Shown: in pieces, positions 36,701 to 48,700 of the stretch
Layout of the letters: every line of letters begins with the position of its first letter
Numbering within the stretch: position 1 is the stretch's first letter
From: Mytilisepta virgata
Lineage: Eukaryota; Mollusca; Bivalvia; Mytilida; Mytilidae
NCBI GenBank assembly: GCA_028015205.1
Contig: CM051520.1
Coordinates: 12,434,501 to 12,498,500, forward strand
Direction of reading: 5' to 3'
DNA: 64,000 bases
Notes under the pieces: generated by a model
Database searches by the model: none
The model's input: the letters and a program-made list of their open reading frames with translations, nothing else
Told to the model about the DNA's origin: nothing
Position numbers and translations under genes: made by a program

Positions 36701-39700
36701 AAAATAGCAGAAACATTAGATAGGCACCCTAAAATGTGACCGATCCAGGTTTTAGAAATTGCCATTTCACGATCATTGCCAAACGATATTTCAATTATAT
36801 TTTCTCAATAATACGCATTGGACAATTGCCTAACATATTTTAACAGACATGTAGTCTTATGGCAGATATTGAGGTCAAATGGATCAAATTTCAAAAATTG
36901 GGATTTTTCACGCTTTCTGGAATATAGGAAAAAAACGAGTGTTCGTAAATTGCGTGTGCTCAATTTATCAGAGTCAAGAAGTGCACAATAAAATTACTGA
37001 AAGTAAAGAATACACTGTGCTTTTATTTAATGCCAGAAATTTTCATATTTACTTCAATTTTCTTTCAGTTTGGCACCTTGAATTCTGGAGTACATCAAAT
37101 TTACTCTAAGTGCTGAGTCAGCATTTTTTCACCTCCCCCCTTTTTAAACGGTCGTTTAATTTTAAAAGAAATTTGTTTATTTATCGTTTCTTACCGAGAA
37201 CTTTGGAAATAAATAAAAATATCCATGTAATTAGTCTTTATTTAGATTCTCTTAAGGTACCCCTAGATTTTGAGGAATTTTAATTTCACGGCTGGTATAG
37301 AAAGAGGGACCATTTTGGGTGTTTGATAACACAATTTTATTAGAAATTGAGTTTTATTAACCTCTGAAAAAATATTTTCTTGAGCCTACCCCCTCCCTGA
37401 ATTTTGGCCGATTTTCACCCCTTTTTATCTCATTGTTCAGAAACTAAAAATATACAGTTTTGTGATTATTATTACATTTTCACACCGACATCTATCTTTT
37501 CTTGTCTTCTGCTACCCAATATCCCCCGTTTTCGGGCGTTTTCGGTAGAAAATAGCAGAAACATTAGATAGGCACCCTAAAATGTGACCGATCCAGGTTT
37601 TAGAAATTGCCATTTCACGATCATTGCCAAACGATATTTCAATTATATTTTCTCAATAATACGCATTGGACAATTGCCTAACATATTTTAACAGACATGT
37701 AGTCTTATGGCAGATATTGAGGTCAAATGGATCAAATTTCAAAAATTGGGATTTTTCACGCTTTCTGGAATATAGGAAAAAAACGAGTGTTCGTAAATTG
37801 CGTGTGCTCAATTTATCAGAGTCAAGAAGTGCACAATAAAATTACTGAAAGTAAAGAATACACTGTGCTTTTATTTAATGCCAGAAATTTTCATATTTAC
37901 TTCAATTTTCTTTCAGTTTGGCACCTTGAATTCTGGAGTACATCAAATTTACTCTAAGTGCTGAGTCAGCATTTTTTTACCTCCCCCCTTTTTAAACGGT
38001 CGTTTAATTTTAAAAGAAATTTGTTTATTTATCGTTTCTTACCGAGAACTTTGGAAATAAATAAAAATATCCATGTAATTAGTCTTTATTTAGATTCTCT
38101 TAAGGTACCCCTAGATTTTGAGGAATTTTAATTTCACGGCTGGTATAGAAAGAGGGACCATTTTGGGTGTTTGATAACACAATTTTATTAGAAATTGAGT
38201 TTTATTAACCTCTGAAAAAATATTTTCTTGAGCCTACCCCCTCCCTGAATTTTGGCCGATTTTCACCCCTTTTTATCTCATTATTCAGAAACTAAAAATA
38301 TACAGTTTTGTGATTATTATTACATTTTCACACCGACATCTATCTTTTCTTGTCTTCTGCTACCCAATATCCCCCGTTTTCGGGCGTTTTCGGTAGAAAA
38401 TAGCAGAAACCTTAGATAGGCACCCTAAAATGTGACCGATCCAGGTTTTAGAAATTGCCATTTCACGATCATTGCCAAACGATGTTTCAATTATATTTTC
38501 TCAATAATACGCATTGGACAATTGCCTAACATATTTTAACAGACATGTAGTCTTATGGCAGATATTGAGGTCAAATGGATCAAATTTCAAAAATTGGGAT
38601 TTTTCACGCTTTCTGGAATATAGGAAAAAAACGAGTGTTCGTAAATTGCGTGTGCTCAATTTATCAGAGTCAAGAAGTGCACAATAAAATTACTGAAAGT
38701 AAAGAATACACTGTGCTTTTATTTAATGCCAGAAATTTTCATATTTACTTCAATTTTCTTTCAGTTTGGCACCTTGAATTCTGGAGTACATCAAATTTAC
38801 TCTAAGTGCTGAGTCAGCATTTTTTACCTCCCCCCTTTTTAAACGGTCGTTTAATTTTAAAAGAAATTTGTTTATTTATCGTTTCTTACCGAGAACTTTG
38901 GAAATAAATAAAAATATCCATGTAATTAGTCTTTATTTAGATTCTCTTAAGGTACCCCTAGATTTTGAGGAATTTTAATTTCACGGCTGGTATAGAAAGA
39001 GGGACCATTTTGGGTGTTTGATAACACAATTTTATTAGAAATTGAGTTTTATTAACCTCTGAAAAAATATTTTCTTGAGCCTACCCCCTCCCTGAATTTT
39101 GGCCGATTTTCACCCCTTTTTATCTCATTATTCAGAAACTAAAAATATACAGTTTTGTGATTATTATTACATTTTCACACCGACATCTATCTTTTCTTGT
39201 CTTCTGCTACCCAATATCCCCCGTTTTCGGGCGTTTTCGGTAGAAAATAGCAGAAACATTAGATAGGCACCCTAAAATGTGACCGATCCAGGTTTTAGAA
39301 ATTGCCATTTCACGATCATTGCCAAACGATGTTTCAATTATATTTTCTCAATAATACGCATTGGACAATTGCCTAACATATTTTAACAGACATGTAGTCT
39401 TATGGCAGATATTGAGGTCAAATGGATCAAATTTCAAAAATTGGGATTTTTCACGCTTTCTGGAATATAGGAAAAAAACGAGTGTTCGTAAATTGCGTGT
39501 GCTCAATTTATCAGAGTCAAGAAGTGCACAATAAAATTACTGAAAGTAAAGAATACACTGTGCTTTTATTTAATGCCAGAAATTTTCATATTTACTTCAA
39601 TTTTCTTTCAGTTTGGCACCTTGAATTCTGGAGTACATCAAATTTACTCTAAGTGCTGAGTCAGCATTTTTTACCTCCCCCCTTTTTAAACGGTCGTTTA

Positions 39701-42700
39701 ATTTTAAAAGAAATTTGTTTATTTATCGTTTCTTACCGAGAACTTTGGAAATAAATAAAAATATCCATGTAATTAGTCTTTATTTAGATTCTCTTAAGGT
39801 ACCCCTAGATTTTGAGGAATTTTAATTTCACGGCTGGTATAGAAAGAGGGACCATTTTGGGTGTTTGATAACACAATTTTATTAGAAATTGAGTTTTATT
39901 AACCTCTGAAAAAATATTTTCTTGAGCCTACCCCCTCCCTGAATTTTGGCCGATTTTCACCCCTTTTTATCTCATTATTCAGAAACTAAAAATATACAGT
40001 TTTGTGATTATTATTACATTTTCACACCGAAATCTATCTTTTCTTGTCTTCTGCTACCCAATATCCCCCGTTTTCGGGCGTTTTCGGTAGAAAATAGCAG
40101 AAACATTAGATAGGCACCCTAAAATGTGACCGATCCAGGTTTTAGAAATTGCCATTTCACGATCATTGCCAAACGATGTTTCAATTATATTTTCTCAATA
40201 ATACGCATTGGACAATTGCCTAACATATTTTAACAGACATGTAGTCTTATGGCAGATATTGAGGTCAAATGGATCAAATTTCAAAAATTGGGATTTTTCA
40301 CGCTTTCTGGAATATAGGAAAAAAACGAGTGTTCGTAAATTGCGTGTGCTCAATTTATCAGAGTCAAGAAGTGCACAATAAAATTACTGAAAGTAAAGAA
40401 TACACTGTGCTTTTATTTAATGCCAGAAATTTTCATATTTACTTCAATTTTCTTTCAGTTTGGCACCTTGAATTCTGGAGTACATCAAATTTACTCTAAG
40501 TGCTGAGTCAGCATTTTTTACCTCCCCCCTTTTTAAACGGTCGTTTAATTTTAAAAGAAATTTGTTTATTTATCGTTTCTTACCGAGAACTTTGGAAATA
40601 AATAAAAATATCCATGTAATTAGTCTTTATTTAGATTCTCTTAAGGTACCCCTAGATTTTGAGGAATTTTAATTTCACGGATGGTATAGAAAGAGGGACC
40701 ATTTTGGGTGTTTGATAACACAATTTTATTAGAAATTGAGTTTTATTAACCTCTGAAAAAATATTTTCTTGAGCCTACCCCCTCCCTGAATTTTGGCCGA
40801 TTTTCACCCCTTTTTATCTCATTATTCAGAAACTACAAATATACAGTTTTGTGATTATTATTACATTTTCACACCGACATCTATCTTTTCTTGTCTTCTG
40901 CTACCCAATATCCCCCGTTTTCGGGCGTTTTCGGTAGAAAATAGCAGAAACATTAGATAGGCACCCTAAAATGTGACCGATCCAGGTTTTAGAAATTGCC
41001 ATTTCACGATCATTGCCAAACGATGTTTTAATTATATTTTCTCAATAATACGCATTGGACAATTGCCTAACATATTTTAACAGACATGTAGTCTTATGGC
41101 AGATATTGAGGTCAAATGGATCAAATTTCAAAAATTGGGATTTTTCACGCTTTCTGGAATATAGGAAAAAAACGAGTGTTCGTAAATTGCGTGTGCTCAA
41201 TTTATCAGAGTCAAGAAGTGCACAATAAAATTACTGAAAGTAAAGAATACACTGTGCTTTTATTTAATGCCAGAAATTTTCATATTTACTTCAATTTTCT
41301 TTCAGTTTGGCACCTTGAATTCTGGAGTACATCAAATTTACTCTAAGTGCTGAGTCAGCATTTTTTACCTCCCCCCTTTTTAAACGGTCGTTTAATTTTA
41401 AAAGAAATTTGTTTATTTATCGTTTCTTACCGAGAACTTTGGAAATAAATAAAAATATCCATGTAATTAGTCTTTATTTAGATTCTCTTAAGGTACCCCT
41501 AGATTTTGAGGAATTTTAATTTCACGGCTGGTATAGAAAGAGGGACCATTTTGGGTGTTTGATAACACAATTTTATTAGAAATTGAGTTTTATTAACCTC
41601 TGAAAAAATATTTTCTTGAGCCTACCCCCTCCCTGAATTTTGGCCGATTTTCACCCCTTTTTATCTCATTATTCAGAAACTAAAAATATACAGTTTTGTG
41701 ATTATTATTACATTTTCACACCGACATCTATCTTTTCTTGTCTTCTGCTACCCAATATCCCCCGTTTTCGGGCGTTTTCGGTAGAAAATAGCAGAAACAT
41801 TAGATAGGCACCCTAAAATGTGACCGATCCAGGTTTTAGAAATTGCCATTTCACGATCATTGCCAAACGATGTTTCAATTATATTTTCTCAATAATACGC
41901 ATTGGACAATTGCCTAACATATTTTAACAGACATGTAGTCTTATGGCAGATATTGAGGTCAAATGGATCAAATTTCAAAAATTGGGATTTTTCACGCTTT
42001 CTGGAATATAGGAAAAAAACGAGTGTTCGTAAATTGCGTGTGCTCAATTTATCAGAGTCAAGAAGTGCACAATAAAATTACTGAAAGTAAAGAATACACT
42101 GTGCTTTTATTTAATGCCAGAAATTTTCATATTTACTTCAATTTTCTTTCAGTTTGGCACCTTGAATTCTGGAGTACATCAAATTTACTCTAAGTGCTGA
42201 GTCAGCATTTTTTACCTCCCCCCTTTTTAAACGGTCGTTTAATTTTAAAAGAAATTTGTTTATTTATCGTTTCTTACCGAGAACTTTGGAAATAAATAAA
42301 AATATCCATGTAATTAGTCTTTATTTAGATTCTCTTAAGGTACCCCTAGATTTTGAGGAATTTTAATTTCACGGCTGGTATATAAAGAGGGACCATTTTG
42401 TGTGTTTGATAACACAATTTTATTAGAAATTGAGTTTTATTAACCTCTGAAAAAATATTTTCTTGAGCCTACCCCCTCCCTGAATTTTGGCCGATTTTCA
42501 CCCCTTTTTATCTCATTATTCAGAAACTAAAAATATACAGTTTTGTGATTATTATTACATTTTCACACCGACATCTATCTTTTCTTGTCTTCTGCTACCC
42601 AATATCCCCCGTTTTCGGGCGTTTTCGGTAGAAAATAGCAGAAACATTAGATAGGCACCCTAAAATGTGACCGATCCAGGTTTTAGAAATTGCCAATTCA

Positions 42701-45700
42701 CGATCATTGCCAAACGATGTTTTAATTATATTTTCTCAATAATACGCATTGGACAATTGCCTAACATATTTTAACAGACATGTAGTCTTATGGCAGATAT
42801 TGAGGTCAAATGGATCAAATTTCAAAAATTGGGATTTTTCACGCTTTCTGGAATATAGGAAAAAAACGAGTGTTCGTAAATTGCGTGTGCTCAATTTATC
42901 AGAGTCAAGAAGTGCACAATAAAATTACTGAAAGTAAAGAATACACTGTGCTTTTATTTAATGCCAGAAATTTTCATATTTACTTCAATTTTCTTTCAGT
43001 TTGGCACCTTGAATTCTGGAGTACATCAAATTTACTCTAAGTGCAGAGTCAGCATTTTTTTTTACCTCCCCCCTTTTTAAACGGTCGTTTAATTTTAAAA
43101 GAAATTTGTTTATTTATCGTTTCTTACCGAGAACTTTGGAAATAAATAAAAATATCCATGTAATTAGTCTTTATTTAGATTCTCTTAAGGTACCTCTAGA
43201 TTTTGAGGAATTTTAATTTCACGGCTGGTATAGAAAGAGGGACCATTTTGGGTCTTTGATAACACAATTTTATTAGAAATTGAGTTTTATTAACCTCTGA
43301 AAAAATATTTTCTTGAGCCTACCCCCTCCCTGAATTTTGGCCGATTTTCACCCCTTTTTATCTCATTATTCAGAAACTAAAAATATACAGTTTTGTGATT
43401 ATTATTACATTTTCACACCGACATCTATCTTTTCTTGTCTTCTGCTACCCAATATCCCCCGTTTTCGGGCGTTTTCGGTAGAAAATAGCAGAAACATTAG
43501 ATAGGCACCCTAAAATGTGACCGATCCAGGTTTTAGAAATTGCCATTTCACGATCATTGCCAAACGATATTTCAATTATATTTTCTCAATAATACGCATT
43601 GGACAATTGCCTAACATATTTTAACAGACATGTAGTCTTATGGCAGATATTGAGGTCAAATGGATCAAATTTCAAAAATTGGGATTTTTCACGCTTTCTG
43701 GAATATAGGAAAAAACGAGTGTTCGTAAATTGCGTGTGCTCAATTTATCAGAGTCAAGAAGTGCACAATAAAATTACTGAAAGTAAAGAATACACTGTGC
43801 TTTTATTTAATGCCAGAAATTTTCATATTTACTTCAATTTTCTTTCAGTTTGGCACCTTGAATTCTGGAGTACATCAAATTTACTCTAAGTGCTGAGTCA
43901 GCATTTTTTACCTCCCCCCTTTTTAAACGGTCGTTTAATTTTAAAAGAAATTTGTTTATTTATCGTTTCTTACCGAGAACTTTGGAAATAAATAAAAATA
44001 TCCATGTAATTAGTCTTTATTTAGATTCTCTTAAGGTACCCCTAGATTTTGAGGAATTTTAATTTCACGGCTGGTATAGAAAGAGGGACCATTTTGGGTG
44101 TTTGATAACACAATTTTATTAGAAATTGAGTTTTATTAACCTCTGAAAAAATATTTTCTTGAGCCTACCCCCTCCCTGAATTTTGGCCGATTTTCACCCC
44201 TTTTTATCTCATTATTCAGAAACTAAAAATATACAGTTTTGTGATTATTATTACATTTTCACACCGACATCTATCTTTTCTTGTCTTCTGCTACCCAATA
44301 TCCCCCGTTTTCGGGCGTTTTCGGTAGAAAATAGCAGAAACATTAGATAGGCACCCTAAAATGTGACCGATCCAGGTTTTAGAAATTGCCATTTCACGAT
44401 CATTGCCAAACGATATTTCAATTATATTTTCTCAATAATACGCATTGGACAATTGCCTAACATATTTTAATAGACATGTAGTCTTATGGCAGATATTGAG
44501 GTCAAATGGATCAAATTTCAAAAATTGGGATTTTTCACGCTTTCTGGAATATAGGAAAAAAACGAGTGTTCGTAAATTGCGTGTGCTCAATTTATCAGAG
44601 TCAAGAAGTGCACAATAAAATTACTGAAAGTAAAGAATACACTGTGCTTTTATTTAATGCCAGAAATTTTCATATTTACTTCAATTTTCTTTCAGTTTGG
44701 CACCTTGAATTCTGGAGTACATCAAATTTACTCTAAGTGCTGAGTCAGCATTTTTTACCTCCCCCCTTTTTAAACGGTCGTTTAATTTTAAAAGAAATTT
44801 GTTTATTTATCGTTTCTTACCGAGAACTTTGGAAATAAATAAAAATATCCATGTAATTAGTCTTTATTTAGATTCTCTTAAGGTACCCCTAGATTTTGAG
44901 GAATTTTAATTTCACGGCTGGTATAGAAAGAGGGACCATTTTGGGTGTTTGATAACACAATTTTATTAGAAATTGAGTTTTATTAACCTCTGAAAAAATA
45001 TTTTCTTGAGCCTACCCCCTCCCTGAATTTTGGCCGATTTTCACCCCTTTTTATCTCATTATTCAGAAACTAAAAATATACAGTTTTGTGATTATTATTA
45101 CATTTTCACACCGACATCTATCTTTTCTTGTCTTCTGCTACCCAATATCCCCCGTTTTCGGGCGTTTTCGGTAGAAAATAGCAGAAACCTTAGATAGGCA
45201 CCCTAAAATGTGACCGATCCAGGTTTTAGAAATTGCCATTTCACGATCATTGCCAAACGATGTTTCAATTATATTTTCTCAATAATACGCATTGGACAAT
45301 TGCCTAACATATTTTAACAGACATGTAGTCTCATTTCAGATATTGAGGTCAAATGGATCAAATTTCAAAAATTGGGATTTTTCACGCTTTCTGGAATATA
45401 GGAAAAAAACGAGTGTTCGTAAATTGCGTGTGCTCAATTTATCAGAGTCAAGAAGTGCACAATAAAATTACTGAAAGTAAAGAATACACTGTGCTTTTAT
45501 TTAATGCCAGAAATTTTCATATTTACTTCAATTTTCTTTCAGTTTGGCACCTTGAATTCTGGAGTACATCAAATTTACTCTAAGTGCTGAGTCAGCATTT
45601 TTTTACCTCCCCCCTTTTTAAACGGTCGTTTAATTTTAAAAGAAATTTGTTTATTTATCGTTTCTTACCGAGAACTTTGGAAATAAATAAAAATATCCAT

Positions 45701-48700
45701 GTAATTAGTCTTTATTTAGATTCTCTTAAGAAGGCACACCACTAAATCGAGCCCCCGTTTACTTCAATGTTAAATTCGTCATTTTCAAAAATTAGGGAAA
45801 AATATAAAATGAATTTTCCCAAGTCGGGCAATATGTTGACATGTTTTTCAAATAAAAGCTGTCTTAGAAAATTGTACTTGAAAAGTACATTGTTTACCAA
45901 ATAAGAAATTTTTTCTCGTTTCAAATTTCCCGGTGAAAATTTGCCCCATCACTTCAAACTGAATACCGGAAATTACAGGCGCATTAATATGTCCAGTTCT
46001 CGAAACTTTTAAGGGTTATTGACATGCCGTAATGTGTATTTCGTAGGGTATTCATTCCTTTAGAGAATAAATTCACTTGTTTATGCTTTAGATTGTGGCA
46101 TTAGTTGTGACAGATCGACGCCGAAACCCATAGGAATTATTTTGTACTACTTTCGTACTCTGTCGAAATTGCTCCAGCTATTTACTGTAGTGCCCCCTGA
46201 AGCTAGAAACACAGGCAGAGAAATAATTCATTAAATGATTTATTGAGAAATTAAATATGGTGAAAAATCTGACCTTAAATAAACACTTGACTACGAAATC
46301 GTTCTTTACCGAAAGTGAAGAACTGTTAAAGAATAAACATAACGCGTACATGGTTTGAAGTATACAAGCTCATATTCCACCACTGTTAGCAAACTAGCAT
46401 CATTCTCCCTTGACAAAATGACCATTCAAACTCAATCGTCCGTTCGAATTCAAAAAGTCATTATAGGTTAAGGGATTCTCTTACGACACAGAAGATTTCG
46501 ATATGTCTTCGTAATAAAAGCGATTATTAGGCTTTTAAATTCTTGGATTGAAATGTACCTAATGTACCACAAATGATAAATGTTTCACAGTATTACAGGA
46601 TGTTTTGTACTTACAATTGGATGTTGAAGGTCTCAATGTGACTCTCAATAGAATCGCTTTCCGTTTGCTTAAAGTTTTTGTCTGGATTTGTCAGGAATAT
46701 ATCCACATATTTCATATTCTGGTTGATTATTTTTTACTTACCGGCTATCAGGTAATTCTCGCCCTTTTTCAGCTTTATTGCACAGCTGTCTATTACTCTC
46801 CCTGTTTTTATTACCGCAGGAAATCCCTCTTGAAACCTACCCTGCATAAAGAGAACAGTAACTAAATCTTGTAATTATAACTAGTAACTGTATTAATATT
46901 TTTTATCTAAGTATTAAGAAACGAGTTTTCGAGTTTGAAAACTGACTACTACATGTTGGTTACTTAAACCTGTTAATCACATTTCATAAACCTTCTGAAA
47001 ATCATTTATTTAGAATGACCACTGTGTATATGATTAGCTGACTCAACAACACGCAAAAAGGCTGGGTCATCGTTAGGGCTATTTTAATAAGGAACAACAG
47101 AAAACCAGCATTAAATGACGCGGGAAAGAATTGTACAGAAAATGCAACTCATTCAACCACGAATTCGAAATACACTCGCATACTTGATTGAGATGAGATA
47201 TTTTTCTCTGTGTTGAAGATCTCATAGTCTGATATTCCTCTGACATCAAACCCATTTTTTAGAATTTGCTGCAGCCATGGAAAGTCAGAGCGCACTCCAT
47301 ATATCAAACTAGGAATACCGGAAACAGTATTTATCAATGATATAAAAATTTAAAGCTCACCAAGTAAGTAACATTTTAGCTCTAAGACATTACGTTCAAT
47401 TCTTCTCAAAACGGTTCAAAATTTAAGGTTTTGATTGTTATGCTTATTAATTATATCTTTCACCGCATTTCCAACATTTTGATCTCGAGCACTGCTGATG
47501 AGTTGTCAGTCAACGTAATGACCATACAGTGCATCAAATTCAATCGGTATTTTGTGATACATTTTATTAATACATAAAAAGTTGCAAATATAGAAAAAAG
47601 AAATGCTTGACCCTCCACCGCAGTTTTTCCTGTTACAGAATGATAAAATAAATATTTCAAACGTGCTATTGGCCTAGTGTAATTAGTTTTTGTATGATAA
47701 CGTCATCTTTTTATTATAAAAAATCATTTTGAACTGTTAACTGAAATCAATAACATTTTAACTCCCCTGCGAGAGACCCAGGAGACAATATGTTTACATT
47801 GTCCGGATTTTATTAACCTAAGATTTTGGTTGAACATGAACTTATTTTAACATACCTTCAAACGTTTGGATACAATGATATGATGGTATGTTTGTTTTTC
47901 GGGTTCTTCGCCAACCGTAAATGAATCCACCTTTCCAAAGAAAACTGCAAAATTACAAACAAGTATAGACTATCAAGTTTAAACACATATTGTTTCAGTT
48001 TTTTCATATACACTACAAACATGGGAAAGACAGAGTGAACCTTACTTCATGTAATTATACAATAATATCATATTTTTCAAATATAAAAAATACGAAATAT
48101 ACTAGTAAAAAAAAAACTAGAGGCTCTCAAGAGCCTGTGTCGCTCACCTGTATCTAATGTGATTTTGGAAATTATGTAAAATTATATAATTATTGAGACC
48201 AAGATTGGTTTAATTTGACACAGTATTTGCCTTCTCTGATGATGGATCAACTACAAAGTAACAACACTTGGTCAGCACCTTATAAGTAATATTCATGCCA
48301 TATTTTAGGCTTTTTACTTGACGTTTGTCATTTAGTGAAGGGTAAACTTCATTAAATTAAAACAAAAAATAGGAGTTGAAGCTATATGTTTAGCATTGAT
48401 TAGCAGTTGACCATTAAAAGATACTTATCTTAACAAAGTATGTTTCAAATTTTAACAAGATATATTGAGCACATCGAAGTCAACACGATTTTTAATTTAC
48501 CCAAAAATTGTTAATTTTGTGATTTTTCGTGCACATTTGAATTTTTTACGGACAAGGCGACATAACTCCAGAACAACATCTGACTTTAATACGGTAACAG
48601 TATAGACATGATATAGGAGCCTAAGGAAATTTCTGTCTAGTGAGTCTTTTCAGCAACTTCAAACTTTGATCACAGATACAAAGAACTTGGCAATATTTTG

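Noticed and set aside
26713..45583. 23 near-identical 76-codon open frames as a tandem gene family
   Set aside because: They recur only because the satellite DNA repeats. Unit 21 is frameshifted by homopolymer slippage, and no domain, signal peptide or initiation context supports translation.
26238..45725. CRISPR array
   Set aside because: The units are about 847 bp and nearly identical throughout, with no short repeat and variable spacers; the setting is eukaryotic.
25770..46197. The two 468-bp arms as LTRs of a retrotransposon
   Set aside because: They lack TG..CA ends, a primer-binding site and polypurine tract, and no gag or pol lies between them. The border tetranucleotides differ inside and outside.
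47149..47337. Extra TIMP exon in intron 2
   Set aside because: Exons 2 and 3 join directly in phase and complete the conserved fold; the frame has no TIMP motif.
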